Origin: Pyrrhosoma nymphula
Taxonomy: Eukaryota; Arthropoda; Insecta; Odonata; Coenagrionidae
Reading direction: 5' to 3'
DNA length: 64,000 nt
Assembly (NCBI GenBank): GCA_963573305.1
Contig: OY754339.1
Span: 10,029,941-10,093,940 of the forward strand
Positions 21,431 to 34,860 of the stretch are shown piece after piece. A model generated the notes under the pieces. It did no database searches. It was not told the DNA's origin and worked only from the letters and a program-made list of their open reading frames with translations. Every line of letters begins with the position of its first letter. Within the stretch, counting starts at the first letter, position 1. A program made the position numbers and the translations under genes.

Positions 21431-24423
21431 CTGTCGGTACTCGAAAATTATGGAGAGTATATTGAGAATATTTTAAAATGTCATTCAATGTACATGCTTC
21501 GAAGAGGAAGCTGCCTGCCCCACACCGCTATAATTTCTCGATCGGCCCTTGAATTTCTTTTAAATAATTGTCCGTCACCGCTTACCTTCTCTCTCTCACT
21601 CCTTGCTTTTGCGATGAAATACTATGATAGTTTGAAATTTCACATCCCACCCTACGCTGACAGATTTCGGAATTGAAGTTCCTTTTGCCGTTACTACAAT
21701 GGATTCTTTCAATCCCCTGAACTCTTATCAATCTTCACACTTCGTGTCCCATCTCACTCCACTTGAAGCAAGGGTCTTCTTCACAAACTCCAGTTCCGCC
21801 TATCCATTTCCAAATGGTTCACTGAAGTCCATCTCTGTTCAACTCCCTCTCCAGTTAGTATCTATTCTCCCCCAGACTTCTACCCTCCAAACGGCTCAAT
21901 GTGCCGCTTCACTAAAACACTGCCTCTTTGATTCATCCAATCAGTAGCCCACTGTATGTTGTTTACTTTAAAGATTTTGCTACCTCCATATTTTATTACA
22001 ACACACCTGGATTTAATTTATATATTTTTATAATGCAACAATAATGAATTATCGAGAATTGGTCTAAAAACTTGGTTAAAAACAACGTTAGGGTATTGGT
22101 CACAATTTGTGAATAATCAGCTGAAGTTATGAAACGCACTTAGGAGTATATATTTACCGAATAAGCTACACATTTGTTTTAGTATCAACTGGGAAAGCAA
22201 ATAGTTGACCAGGTCCACATGCCAAGAGTATGTTAGAGTCACTTATTAATAACTAAAATCTATTTGCAATGCATTATCAACATATGAGGCCCTTATCGAA
22301 TATCAACACATAAACCAAAGTTATTATTTTTTCCATAACATAATCCAGCGCACATCAAAAATGTTGGTTTGCAGGGTGTGTGCAGGGTATGAAGCTGATG
22401 GAAAGCAGTTTTATGTGTTTCTTTATGGAATCGATTTATACTGAAACGAAAAACAGTATTTTTGCAGTGCCAATAAAACATTAGTTTGTCAATTAAATAG
22501 AGTTAAATAAAGCATTAGCCCAAGTCGTGTTGTAATGAAAACATTTTGGTGGAATTGCTAAGCTTCTGTTTGTCCTTGATATTTTCACGATTTTTTTCAT
22601 TGGAGATAACAATTAAAAATTTAGCGTCTCTCTTTCTCTGTCCTTGAAGATGATTTTATTCTTCCCTTTCGACATTACTTACGAAGGTTTGCAGAACATG
22701 AATTCCTTCATATAGTCCGTGGAATCAACTTGCAAGCATATCCTATTTGTTAGAAAATTAATATGATAAAATCCTTGCATTTGTAGGAAAAATATGCACG
22801 GCACGTCAAGGATCTGGGGAATAATAGGCCTCTAGATGAATACTAGACGCAGCCTCTTATATTGTATAATTTAATCAATACCTGTTGTTTTTTAACAAAT
22901 TAAATTATAGCTGTTGTCACGTTTAACGGGCACGTAATATCATTATTAGGTATATCTTTTATTTTAAAGTAAGAATGCTGAAGGCGATGAGTGGATTCTC
23001 ATGAAAATCCTTCCTCATGAATAAAACACTATGCTATTCATTGTCATAGAGTAATAATAAATTTACATAAAAATTGCAAATTTTAGGTGAAATTTTATTC
23101 ACCCAGCGTACGAAAATTTCGAATCTTCTTAGATGGAACAGAATATTCAATATCAGAAATTACATTTGGATAAGCTCTCTCCGGTATATCGATCATGTAG
23201 GCCAATTTACCGCACGGAACACAGTTTAGATCAAAATTTGTCTATATTTGCGGGGACGTCGAAAACAATTAACCTCCGATGACCCTCCTTTTATGGGGTC
23301 ATGTGTACTTAACCTGCGCTATCTTCCGTTTCCGATAGATCCGCGTTTGACTCCGAAAAGGGTTTTTGGGGAAACGGAGGGGTGACGTGTGGGCATTAAG
23401 GATAAAGCTCAAAGACAAACACGTCTCCCCGTCCCGCAGTGCGGAGATGCGAAGGAAAGCGTTGACCTCCGGCTGAAGGGGAGACGGATGACGCCTAGTT
23501 GGTGCCTTGGATTTACTTCCAGTGCGTATCAAAGGAATTACCTAAATTTATGACCCAACAAGCCTGCGCAACTGCCGAAAGATATAGCCTGCACTTCATC
23601 ACTTTTAACCTTCAATTTGGGTTCGTCTACCTTTTCGCTTTTTAAAAATAAGATTTTTAACTCTCCTTTCCAGGGTCTTCGGCGTATTTTGCTGGACTGA
23701 TTAGAAATTTCCCTTTCGTATAGGACGTACGCGGGGTACTGATTGTGAGGAACTAATACTTACGGTTGCTTAAATGTTTTCTTTCCAAACCATAGACATT
23801 ACAATAATTTATCTATTTCATATCTGTCCACCCATGTGTAAGAGGGAGTTAAATAACGTGTACGAACTTTTCTTGGGTTTCCAACCGGGTTTAATGGCTT
23901 CATGTTCGCAAGCGTTTCGGTGTCCGCCTCGGGTATCGTCATCCGGGCAGATGGTACTCATGATGCGAAACCCGATGAAAGTTCCTTCACACCTGTCAGG
24001 GAATGCACCAGATCTTACTTCGAGTTAATTAACGTTTTCAAAATATGGCAAATGAAATTTGGGAAGAACCTTCCATCTTAATTTTGATAATTGTGCGTAT
24101 TTCCACGGTATTTGCTGCTGGAAGGAAATTGATTGCAGCCGAAGGGCTTGATTTGGGAGGTTGAGGTGAAAAAGTATCCTAGGAAGATGTGACTTTGGCA
24201 GTGAATCTAGTGAGACAAGTAGGATAACACATAAATTGTAAATTGATATTGTTTTAGGAAAAAAATGTGCCGGCTCAACTTACGAGGGTCACAGCTGAGA
24301 CGTTGTCGGGTTGCGCAGAGAAGGGGTACGGAAGACTTGGGTGGGGAGGGAAACTTATATCCCTTGCTCCGTTGTAGTTCTCGACATAATATGCTAAGGA
24401 GGTCGCACTCGCAGCATTTGATT
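21431..24423. other. gene-free stretch
   Basis: Mostly AT-rich, with a more GC-balanced part at 23280-24030. Open frames of 60-85 codons have no recognisable domains or splice context. No RNA gene was seen. Confidence 0.45.
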
Positions 24424-24740
24424 ATCCGGATCAATTGGGACCGGTCCCAATCCGGATTTTCAAATATCAGGATTAATGGATAACTCACCAAAAAAGGTAA
24501 TTTCTTTGGAAACCTCTGAACGTATTCGCTTCGGATTGATATATGAACGCTAAAGAAACGTGTGTGCTGTAACCAATAACTGTCAAATGAAATTAACGGT
24601 AAAAAATATACAATACACGTTTTGAAAAGCCTAGTGCCGCAACTGTAGAAAAACTATTTTCGAGCATGTTCTACCCTAAAAGCGATCCGGATAATTAGCG
24701 ATCCGGGCAGTTGCAAGTTCCGATAATTGGAGTTTTACTG
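24424..24740 (-). mobile_element. pogo/Tigger-like non-autonomous remnant
   Basis: Read on the - strand from 24740 it begins CAGTAAAACTCCAATTATCG, after a TA (24741-24742). This is the kind of end and TA target used by pogo/Tigger elements (Tc1/mariner superfamily). ATTATCCGGATCG follows internally. The other side carries ATCCGGATCAATTGGGACC facing GGTCCCAATCCGGAT (24424-24457), an almost perfect palindrome built from the same ATCCGGAT word. No transposase is visible and the far end is unclear. Confidence 0.45.
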
Positions 24741-24759
24741 TAGTATAAAGTTTCAAATT

Positions 24760-25380
24760 CGAGTTAATAAATAACGCTGCTAACCTCCTAAGATATTAAT
24801 TAAAATAAATGCGGAACTGGTCACACAGTAAATTAAACGGAGTTGCCCGTTGATGATCACAAAAAATATTTGAAATTTACTTTGCAAAAAAATTGTTCGT
24901 CTAGATCAAGCTATTTAGATCAAGATCGAGCTAGACTCTTCAATATCACACCGAGTGCTCTAATCAGTAAACTTTCATTCTAACTCAAGTTTACTCAAAC
25001 AAAAAATTCAGAATCATTAAACCACGGTGAAGATCACGCAATTATGTGATCACCAGGAGAAACACTGCACTCCCGGTTCCGCAGTTCTTTGAATTCGTAA
25101 ACAGCAAACGCCGAAAGTATGTTTGAAAGCTGATTTCACCTCTTCGACAGTGGTGTTAAGGGCACTCTGTCATCTAATGAATTGGACCTCGTGAAAACAC
25201 TACACTCATATATTCGATTTTTTCAGGCTAACCTTTGTGGAAATTCATTATCATGAGGGAAAAACAATGTGTATTTTCAACAATATTTATTATGATACTC
25301 AGTTGTACCATACCATAATCAATATTACCATAGAATTGAACCTTAATAAATATTGGTGGAAATATACATTGTTTTTATTT
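24760..25380. other. gene-free AT-rich stretch
   Basis: AT-rich sequence in which no feature was recognised. Confidence 0.4.
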
Positions 25381-25432
25381 AAGTAACATCTCACTTCTTA
25401 AAACCACAATGAAATACACTGTGGAAGAGAAT

Positions 25433-25505
25433 GCCTGGGTAGCTCAGCTGTTTGGAGCGCATTACGCGATATCGTGCGGTATGGATTCGAATCCCAGTCT
25501 TGGTG
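25433..25505 (+). repeat. tRNA-derived SINE or tRNA pseudogene, family C
   Basis: It starts GCCTGGGTAGCTCAGCTG, a tRNA-like 5' end with a perfect A box (TAGCTCAGCTG), and has a B box GGATTCGAATCC 32 bases further on. The A at position 53 breaks the last T-stem pair, the acceptor halves do not pair well, and there is no clear anticodon loop, so this is not a working tRNA. The downstream 70 bases may be the SINE body. It differs from families A and B. Confidence 0.55.
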
Positions 25506-26329
25506 AAATTTTACGCATTTGTGCGACTCCAAGTAGATGTAAATGGGGCCAATGCAGCAGAAGGCATTATAAGTTCTTCATTTAATTCTCTATATTAAAT
25601 TTGACTCACGTAGCCGCAGTGGAATCTCCTTAACCGTACCTAAATAATTCTAAGGGTAACACAGAGATTATTTATTTCCTCCACTGTAAGTCGTCAAAAC
25701 TAGGGAACGTCTTGTATCCCTGTGCGTCTTCTGCACCAAAAAATGCTGTACCAGTAACATTTACTTCCACCGTGGCTGTTATCATAATAGCTGGACGCAA
25801 TATTAAGAATGATGAACCTGAATTTCGGGAGAAAAGATTGACCGTGAGATATTATGTATGGTACATGCTTGCTGCCAAACACTTTCCCAACTCTCTTATG
25901 AAATACATCGTTCTGGCTCGCTGGGCAGTATGTAAGAAAACAGCTGTCCTGTTACAAACAAAAGTTTTTCCTGCAGTTGACTCGGCTGATCGATTGAGGA
26001 GCCTAGTGACAGGAGGTATAAGTGACAAAAAGTTAGTTTTAAGTTATCCATGTTTAAAGATCAACTAGTTGCTATTGTTCAATGTATTTCTTGAAGTAGA
26101 TGAAATATACTCCCCTAGATCTCATCACCCATCACAGTCATTCACTTATACCTCTTGGCCACAACAATTTCACATAATTCAGGAACTCATTTCTGCACTT
26201 AGCTCGAAAAAACTATAAATATCACTTGTACCTCACATGGCTTCTATAGGCTCCTCAATTATGGTTTTGGGTTCTAGGAGCGATTGTCCCGATTTTCACT
26301 GTCAACTTCTCTTGGGACTCGGTTGCGAG

Positions 26330-26620
26330 ATATCGTGAACTCTGCTTTCAAACGTTCCCTGCCCTCTCCGTACCGCCAATCCTGTATCCTTTTCCCAGTT
26401 CGCCACCTCCCTCCCAGCCTCCCCTACCGCACTTGCTTCCCTCTCCCCCACCTCCATCACTCCCTTTTGACGGCAATTTATCGCCAAACCCGTGTTTTCA
26501 GCCCTTTGGCTTTCCCTCCCTCCTCGCCACCGTTCTCATGAATTTTATTCCCATCCTTTACTTGTCTCCCCTTAGCCCTTTCATTACACCACTTTCCATC
26601 GTCCTACAAACACTGTCAAT
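26330..26620 (+). repeat. C-rich pyrimidine island
   Basis: CTCC/CCCT-rich on the + strand, with artefactual proline-rich frames in two phases. It ends near a TA microsatellite. Confidence 0.5.
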
Positions 26621-26748
26621 TTTTTCCCGTTTCCCTTTCTTCATTGTCATTACTCCTTGCGTTAGGTAGGTTTCATTCACTTTTAAACCTTCTACCAGTA
26701 CTCCCAAGATTAGTTTGTAGGTTAAAATTAAATTTAAACCACCGTGAA

Positions 26749-26770
26749 ATGATATATATATATATATATA
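26749..26770. repeat. TA microsatellite
   Basis: Alternating TA followed by ACACAC. A second TA run lies at 26917-26967 on the other side of the palindrome at 26809. Confidence 0.8.
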
Positions 26771-26808
26771 TACACACACGAGTTCGTGGAAAATCACACA
26801 CGCGATAA

Positions 26809-26926
26809 TATAAATAAACTATGCCACAGGTGGGGCGGAATTAAATATAAACACATAAAAAAGAGTGTTCTTTTTTATGTGTTTATATTTGATTCCGCCC
26901 CACCTGTGGCATAGTTTATTTATATA
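26809..26926. repeat. near-perfect 118-bp palindrome
   Basis: The arms of about 55 bp (CTATGCCACAGGTGGGGCGG inside) are reverse complements with essentially one clear mismatch, and only about two to three bases lie between them. It sits between two TA microsatellites, a common target for TA-inserting elements and a site prone to cruciform extrusion. No known terminus was recognised. The high identity implies recent formation or gene-conversion-like repair of the arms. Confidence 0.8.
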
Positions 26927-26930
26927 TATA

Positions 26931-26969
<39 letters not shown>

Positions 26970-27125
26970 TAAAGTCGTGTAATTATTTCTTGTATCAAAT
27001 CGTGTCCTCTTTTGGATATGTACGAAAATCTACTTCAATTCAGCGCTACCTTTTTGCGAATGGAAAGTGAAATTTGACATAGTGTTAGTTTTCCTTTTAA
27101 AGTGTAGGATTTAGCGCAGATCTGA

Positions 27126-27505
27126 ACACATCAGCACACTTAAGCGCACACGAACGACGTTGAATGGAACGATGTGAACTGGAGAAGCGTTTGCTAACCT
27201 GCCGTTAGGTAGCATTTTGCGGGTGTACAAAAGTCAGGGCCACATGATTTGTCTATTGTTATCGAGTTCGTTCAGAATAAGTATTAAAAACTGCAAGCAC
27301 TTTACCACGAAGCTATTTAAAACTTTACAATGTCCATATTTGACGTTATTCCGGAAAATCAACATAAAATTAACTATCTCAGATGCGACTATCGATGTTC
27401 TTTTGTTGTTAAGCGTACGTGAACTTTACTACAGATCTGTTTTGAAGTGCACTACTGAGTACGCAGTGCCACAAACGAATGAAAGGCATGTGAGCTGTAT
27501 GTAAG
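27126..27505 (+). repeat. dispersed repeat carrying R2 then R1 segments
   Basis: 27126-27222 aligns with 21338-21430 (family R2), and 27290-27505 aligns with 5830-6050 (family R1), all in the same orientation. The two families may therefore be parts of one longer element, of which this is the most complete copy. The 95-codon open frame here has no recognised domain. Confidence 0.45.
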
Positions 27506-30500
27506 AAAACAACTGTAAGGTAGGTAAAAATTAAATTTTTTATTTTATTATTTTTTTATAAAAATTATTTTTATAAAAAAATGTGTGAAAAATTGTTAAA
27601 TATAGAATTTTTCAGTCTGATGCCACTTCAGCTACAGCTGTGTACGCACAAGTAGCAAATTTTCCCAGGGAATACCTAAAGTGGGGTAGTAATAAATAGT
27701 CTAAAATCCATTTTGCTCTTGAATTTCAAGCAAAAAATTACAGACTGAAGTCAAAATACGTTAGTTTATCATACATAAGGGTTTGAAGTCGTCACCTATG
27801 GTCAGAAAATGAGTTCATTAAAATATATTCGTCGAGTAATCTGAATATTTAGTACCTTAATTAAGTTTTATTTGAAGCTTGTCTTATATTAAAGCATATT
27901 GTTTTTAAATAACACAAACTAAAAGATGGAATTCAGTATTTGTGTCGATTCTCTCAGTGGCGGAGGAATCTTCTTAATTCAAACAATCAACGTGTATTTA
28001 ACGTAACGACACAAATAGTGGGAGCTCATGAAATAAATTAGCGCAAACTGGAGGAGAGTGTTTGACTAAAAGAGGGACTACCTCGGAATCTATTTTTTCT
28101 GAGCATAGTATTTTCATAATAGATATATTTACAATTTCCATAATCTGCAATACTATTAGAGTTGTAACGAAAACTAAAAAAAAAGGTTTTCTGTGACTGT
28201 TTCTGTTTCCCTTTTGTTTTATAAATAGCGTATATTAAAAGGCTGACTTCATCCTTCTAACCACGTACCTATAGCTGCGACTGTGCTTGTAATCAGTGAA
28301 ATTACTTTCATTATTCCGATTTTTCTGATGTGAATTGGGAATAATTGCGTTTTCAACGGAAACATGGTTGACTAGAGCTTAACTCAAATGGAAAGTGAAT
28401 TTGGATGACGTCATAGCCGTAGGAACATGGCGGATCAGATTTTTGGAGAAACAACAACAAGGTTTTACATATTTTCAGAGCTAACGTATTAAAAAAATGC
28501 CACGTTGGCCAAAGCTTAAGGGGTTTTACAAATTTAAAATATGCAAAATATTAGACGTCACATATCGAAAACAAGAAAATACTCCACCCTCAACATAGGT
28601 ATAAAGATTAAGTCAAAAAGGGTAATATCGTCTTTGTTGTTTTAAAAATCTGATATACTAGATCTTAGGTGATCGACGAAGCATCACTTTGATTTCATAT
28701 TTTCTTGTTTTTCTCCCTCTGATGAATATAGCCGTTCAACAATTAACCAAGAAAAGCGATAGCACAAACATTATGGCACCGCTTACTTAAGTATATTTCA
28801 CGCTTTTTTATATTCAGCCAAATTGTACGCTAATAATTATTTTCGTGAATCATAATGGGTTACATGACTTATCAGCTGCCCTCCAAACGCATCCCATTGC
28901 CGACATGGCAGTAGAAGCTCACGCTAGGGATAATTTGATTGATAAGTTGATTTTTCTGCGGCAAACCTGTCATTGCATTCTATCATTTCTTAGCACTCCG
29001 CTCACATGCTCACTTTATCTCCACCTTGCCATTAATCCCCTCTGCACTACCCCTATGTTCCCGAAAACATGTGTTTATTCAGTAGCCCACCTTTGTCGAC
29101 TCTCTTGTTACTCAAACGGAGTGCCTATGAAAAATTATTGGATACATTTGTCCGCAGAGGTGACCACTAAAACCCTTGCTCCATGCATCCACAAGCAAAC
29201 GAGAAAAAGTGAAAGGAATTTCTTTTGTGCTATGCGTTCAGCAAACAACGAGTCCATCGTTAAGAGTGCGTGTTTGCTTAAAAGCTCTTTGATCAAAGAG
29301 TATAACGCCCGCGTTTAGTATTGGGCCACGATTTTTTTAAATCGAATATTTTCCAGGCGAATTCAAGTATCCTTTGAAATTCATTAACGTCCGCTGCAGT
29401 GTACGTGCTCTTGTGAAAGAGGGCGCGGTAACTTGGCGTGCACACTTAATTTACGACTCAAAAGGAGATGAAAATTGCGCTATAAACGAAACTGTCCCGT
29501 TGATGAACTTTTGAGTGATATTCTTTGGGAGTTTTTATTCCATTCCCAGAATGGAATAATGGCGAGGTGGCACACTCTCGATGATTTTATTTCAAAAATA
29601 TTTTTAACGTTTCTCTGTGAAAATCGTTTCGTTTCCGACGAAAACTCGCGCAGTTTGTGCCATTTCACTTTTTGTTTCAGGACGGGGTAATTAATGTCCT
29701 TCGCACTCGACGCACGTTGATATCATTCCCTTTAAAAATTGTCTAATTATCCGTCCTCGGCATGGACACGAGGGAATGATATCTGCCACGCAATTGCGCA
29801 TTACACGATTCCTGCAGTCATTACATTTTGTGAATGACGACGAATTGCGACCCCTTCGTTCTCCATTTATGGCACCATCCCCGTAATTAAAATCCCAACA
29901 AATATGACTCATTAATACGGATTTGTTTGCTGAAAGTTTATGCTTCACGGTTTAACGAAAAGAGCCCATTCAGATGTGTATCAAGAGTTCTTTTAATCCA
30001 ATTTTATGGCTCTCAAAATTATGACCCGAAAGGTTGTAAACATTTATTCTTCCGTCATTCCTACTTTTTAGGACGCTGTTATCACCTTTTAAGATTATTG
30101 CCGTACTTATCCACTACAAAATTCCTGCAAGAAGTACCGCCATGTAAAATTAGATAATGTGTGGAAGTGTAGGTAGTAATGGTGGAAATATTAGGCGTAA
30201 ATAGTTGCTCATAGGAATTGCAACCTTCCAATTGGAATGAATTCCCAGACGAGTCACATTGAATAGAACGAAATATGTTGTACAGTGTGAGAGCCGTGTG
30301 AGTGAAATAAAATCCGCATTTATTTTATTTAAAAAACATTAAATCATCATGAATCCTCATTTAACAAAACTTTTTTTAAATAGGATTAAGGTAAAAAAAT
30401 TTTTAAAAACCCTGCCTGCTTTTTTCTAGTGGATAAAAACTAAAGAAAGTCCCACTCGCATGCAAAACAATACTGGTAGAGGGATTATTTCCTATACTTA

Positions 30501-32584
30501 ACTAAAATGTGGTAAAAAAAACTCTTTTTTGCACTCAACGGTTCAATTATTAAATCGTTTTTTGATATAATATTTTTTATATATGCCAGTAAATATCTGA
30601 ACTTTATACTAAAAAATATTTTCCATTTATGTCTTGTGTAGTAAGTTTTAACAGTCATAGTATATTAAAGTTGTGATTGTCCAGCTAATCGGTAAATATT
30701 TTTTTTCATTTTTTTTTGTAAATAGTGAAACTTCATATGTCATATTTCTTGTTGAAAATAAAAAAAACGTTGTTGACTGATGTAAAATCTGTGTATGTTA
30801 CAAGGAGCCAAGAGCTGTTTAAAATAATTGCTAATATTATTCTTAGTAGGTATAAGATTATTTCTTACTGCGCGAAATGTTGCCTCCGCTGTGCTAACTC
30901 TCAAAGCAAGTGAATGACTCACACGGAGTATTTAAATTAATTTGGCCATGCGTTGGTCTGCGTTGGTGGATTTAATATAAAGTTAACTTAAGGCTGTGCC
31001 TGTCTCAGATCCAAGAATGGTTGCAGGAGGAATTATATTAGAACCTGCTAATTCAAAACTCTATGAAAGTATGATATTTGTATTAATATCTCGTTCGAAT
31101 GAGAAAGTATATTTTCAGTCTCAAAAGATAATTTTAGGCAATGATGCATTGATAGTGAAGTTTTGGGATAACAAGCTTAATCCTGTAAGGAATGTGTTAA
31201 TTAGAATGTGAATGTGTAAATGAAGATGAACTCTGGAAAATTTTAAACACAAGAGGTTGAATAATCACATTAAGGAACTCTCTTGATGAGTTGCATGTAC
31301 TCTCAGTGATAGGCAAGTGTATTTCCTTTTCCAGCAAACCTCAGTCATCGAGGCCCCTTATAGTCGTCTTAGTAATATGATTGATATATAAGTGATTATC
31401 TCTTTGGAATTATTCGCAAATCAGATAAAATTGTGGGATTTGGTGAAAATTGTAAGAAATACATGTAATATTTATCTGAGGGAGGTATCCCAAACACAGG
31501 TCCGTAGAATAATACCGAAATAGTTATCTGGTTACAATATGCACACTGTGGATACTCCTAATCTTAAGTTAAAAGGTCAATTGTTTTCAGATGGTGTTCA
31601 ATTTTATTCAATGCGGATCCATTTAAGTGTATAGCATTAAAATCTGAATGTCTTCCCGACTGTTAAGAAGACATAAGAGGAGATCTGAAACCGAGAGCCC
31701 GAATACGAAGTTCACATCCCTTAGCCAAAGCCAAAGGTTCGTACTAGGAATGGATGATGTAAAACAGCAGCTTACATATTGAAATAGATTTATTCTATCA
31801 CTTGTCACATTTACCTTACCTTACGATTCTATCTATCGTTTCCATATAACATACATCTTTCCTCATGGATATATAAATCATAATTTTTTAGAAAGGTACT
31901 GATTCAGGCCTATATTTTTGGAACAAAGTCATAATTAATAAGAACGATTGATTGGTATTTCTCACACTGAAACTTATTGCTGACCACAGTGTTTACAATT
32001 CTTTGTCATTACCAAGCTTGATAAGGGCCAAAGCCATGAAAACGACAGAAAAACATGTTCGGTAACAAATTGTAGTGCAGAAAATACTATACTTTCGTTG
32101 TTATTAACATCATCTTTTGTTTATATTAGAATTTATTTTGATTAACAGTTGTTAAAGCCCATCTTCAACAATTTGTATTGTCATTAAATCAATTATTAAG
32201 GTATGCATTATTAATTTTAATATTTTTTCCCATTACTACCAAATTGCGATACCTACTTCTAGAGTGTTTCCCTTTAGTCTTGCATTTTCATTACACCCCT
32301 CGGGGAGTTTCTTTTTAAAAATATATTTTTAAGATCGCGCATTAAAGAAAAAGGAGTATTCTTGCGCGAGCGAGAAGAAAAAAGCCTCAGGCCATCACTA
32401 ATTCTTTGCTATTTGAGATTATGCGTGAAGATAGCTCGGGAGAGCACATTATTTCCTCCCGGGGAGAACTTATTAATCTCGGTGGTCTTTACCTAAGAGG
32501 CGAGGCCTCCCCCAGTCTCCCAGGATTGTTCGTTAAAAATTCCGCATTGGGTCCGCTATCGCTTATCTAAATTAAAAGCGCTCT
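27506..32584. other. gene-free stretch
   Basis: AT-rich sequence with poly-A and poly-T runs. The longest frame (157 codons, 28845-29318) has no domain, signal peptide or splice context I recognise. No RNA gene or defined repeat was seen. Confidence 0.4.
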
Positions 32585-32860
32585 TCCCTTCTTGGCCACC
32601 CCCACTCATCTCATGCCCACCCAGCCCCTATCTCACCCCTGTACCCTCCCACGCTGCCCGTATTCCTTCCCAGGAGTTCTTCTTCTCTCGAAAGCGCCCA
32701 CCAAGTTTCTTGAGTCCCACCTCCTACTTCTCCGCAGCCTTGTTCCAACAGATTCAGTGGATCCTCCCTTGCCACCCGCCAAGCGCAAGGCGAGCCTCTT
32801 CCCCATCCACTTCGTGGGGTGGCCACCCCCGATCCTCTCATCCAACTTGCTCCATAATAT
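32585..32860 (+). repeat. C-rich island
   Basis: C- and T-rich on the + strand, with mutually overlapping frames of about 90-120 codons on both strands. This pattern reflects composition and few stop codons, not genes. Confidence 0.5.
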
Positions 32861-34800
32861 TCCTCGCAAGTTCTGGGGAAGGCTGCATGCAAGTGGGGGC
32901 ATTATGGCACACGTGGAGGTGGATGGAAATATTAAACGTCTTTTTTATAATACTCTCCTTTAAGATCCGTGCTTGAGCCCTACTTCCGGACAGCCGTCTT
33001 ACGTGGTCATGTGTGTGAAATTTAGGCATCCTCCGTGGCTAATCGAGGGCTTGACTCCACCTCACTGAAGAGATAATACGGGGATTCATAAATTGAAAGG
33101 CGTTAGATCAAACTACATGATTAATACTCTATAATTTAGGGTTTTTTAACTCCTGATGTTCTTAACGTACTTAAAAATGAATATCGATACACTCCTCATG
33201 TTAAAACATTCTTCTCAACGTCTCAGAGACATCAAAGAAAGGGTTATGACGTGATATATCGACTCAAGTATCGATATGTGGTGGCTGATTTTACCGTCCT
33301 ACTTGCCTTCTCTTTATTCAAAGATCACCCTTCAGTCCCCTCTGTTTCCAATCTCACCGCATTTTCATGTGATCTTATGGACAACATTCTTTTATTAAAC
33401 AATCGAACAGAATCTCATATTTCAATGATTTTTGCTTTTCTTCCATTACTGTTGTAGATGTAAACACATTTATTCTACAAGTATATGATTTGACTATGTT
33501 GGTATTTACTTAATCGATTTCTTTAGGAACATATAAATAGACGATGTCTCGCTTAAATTAGATAAATAGCCAAATATATGCCATCTCATATTTCTATTTG
33601 GTAGTTTATTTGGGGGATACTTGATGATATCAATGCCACTGAAATCAAATTGGGGACTTGTCAACACCCAATGTTTGTTGTTACATAACACTTAATGACG
33701 ATGAAAGCATAAAACATGTTTTTTAGCTTATTGAAAAATTCCAATAACATTGCTTGGATTGCGTGAGTAGTGTCGAATGCATTTCAAAGAGATTATTATG
33801 CTTTAACTTAGGATTTATTGTTTTTCATGGTTAATTTCGCCTCCATTTCAATTAAAATGAGAGAAATTTATTTTTTCTTTACCCCTATGAGTGTTGTTTC
33901 ACAGATGGATTGCCGAACTATAGATCCTTATCACAAGCAAAAATAAGCAATATAAGGATGCATGCCTAATAATTTGCAAAATGTAATACAAAAATAGGTG
34001 TTTTTATGTAGTTATTTCACTTAAGTTAGTCTAAAGTATTTACCATATGGTAATCCACTAACCGTTATAATTTTCCGTTCGCAATCAGTACAAATTGAGT
34101 TTTCCTATTCTTCTTCTTTGAAAGCCGAAGAGGACACCACTTGTACCGACGATTCCAGTTTACAGGACATATGTGTACTGAACCACATTACTATAAGAAA
34201 GGAAACAAAAGGAAAGATTAGATCTATCAAGACTTCTTGGTAAGCGTAATGAAAAGATATTAGCTCTGCGGCTTCTGGATTTTTAAGCTTCATTTTCAGT
34301 GCTCCCTGGGAAACAAATTCCTATTCAAAATAGTTTGGCTCCTGAATTAAAATAAGTATGACGGAAATGATGGTTGTAAGTATAGTAGTGTAGCTACTTT
34401 AATCCTGTAGCCAGACGGAGTAAAACTATGACAATGACGTGTAACAGAATCTGTACTATCAGATCATAAATTCTATCAGATCTCATGGATATTATACAGG
34501 ATGAACGACTTTCAATTATCGACTGTATCGAAAACTAAATTTTGGGCTGCTCCGCTTGTTAAAAGTGTAAAATAATAACCAGGGCATCGTTATTCGTTTA
34601 TTTTTCTCATGTGCCACTCATCTCGCCCTAATTGGCTGGAAAGACTTGTTGGTTTCAAATTCTCCTGGGGTCGAGGTCTTAGACTAGCAATGTTCGTATT
34701 GTGCCAATGCTGCCCACCCTGACCCAATCTTCCCGGATTGATCCCTCTTTCTTCCCACACCCTCATATTTCCTTGTACAAATTTGAAACTGTAATCTAAA
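32861..34800. other. gene-free stretch
   Basis: AT-rich sequence with no exon, RNA or defined repeat recognised. Confidence 0.4.
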
Positions 34801-34860
34801 CTCGGAGATGGCGTAGTGGCATCGAAACTAGTTGATATTTAATATTGTACTAGTAAAAAC
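34801..34860 (+). ncRNA. hammerhead-like repeat end, core decayed
   Basis: CUCGGAGA, a GAUG/CAUC stem with loop GCGUAGUGG, GAA, then the palindrome ACUAGU and U, with the predicted cut before G. Downstream comes GAUAUUUAAUAUUGUA, AT-rich as in other copies. The upstream box needs one insertion or substitution to become CUGANGA. The value of this copy is that both helices keep pairing with sequences unlike the other loci. Confidence 0.28.

Noticed and set aside
22640..22680. Another hammerhead-like end (CTTGAAGATGA...TTTCGAC)
   Set aside because: The box order is wrong: TTTCG follows where GAAAC should, and there is no self-complementary block.
25433..25505. Functional tRNA gene
   Set aside because: A and B boxes are good, but the T-stem closing pair is broken, acceptor pairing is poor, and no anticodon arm is clear.
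28845..29318. 157-codon open frame on the + strand
   Set aside because: No domain, signal peptide, coding-like composition or splice/promoter context that I recognise; a frame of this size can occur by chance in 64 kb.
29465..29510. GAAACTGTC as a hammerhead-like end
   Set aside because: No CUGANGA box and no hairpin lie before it.
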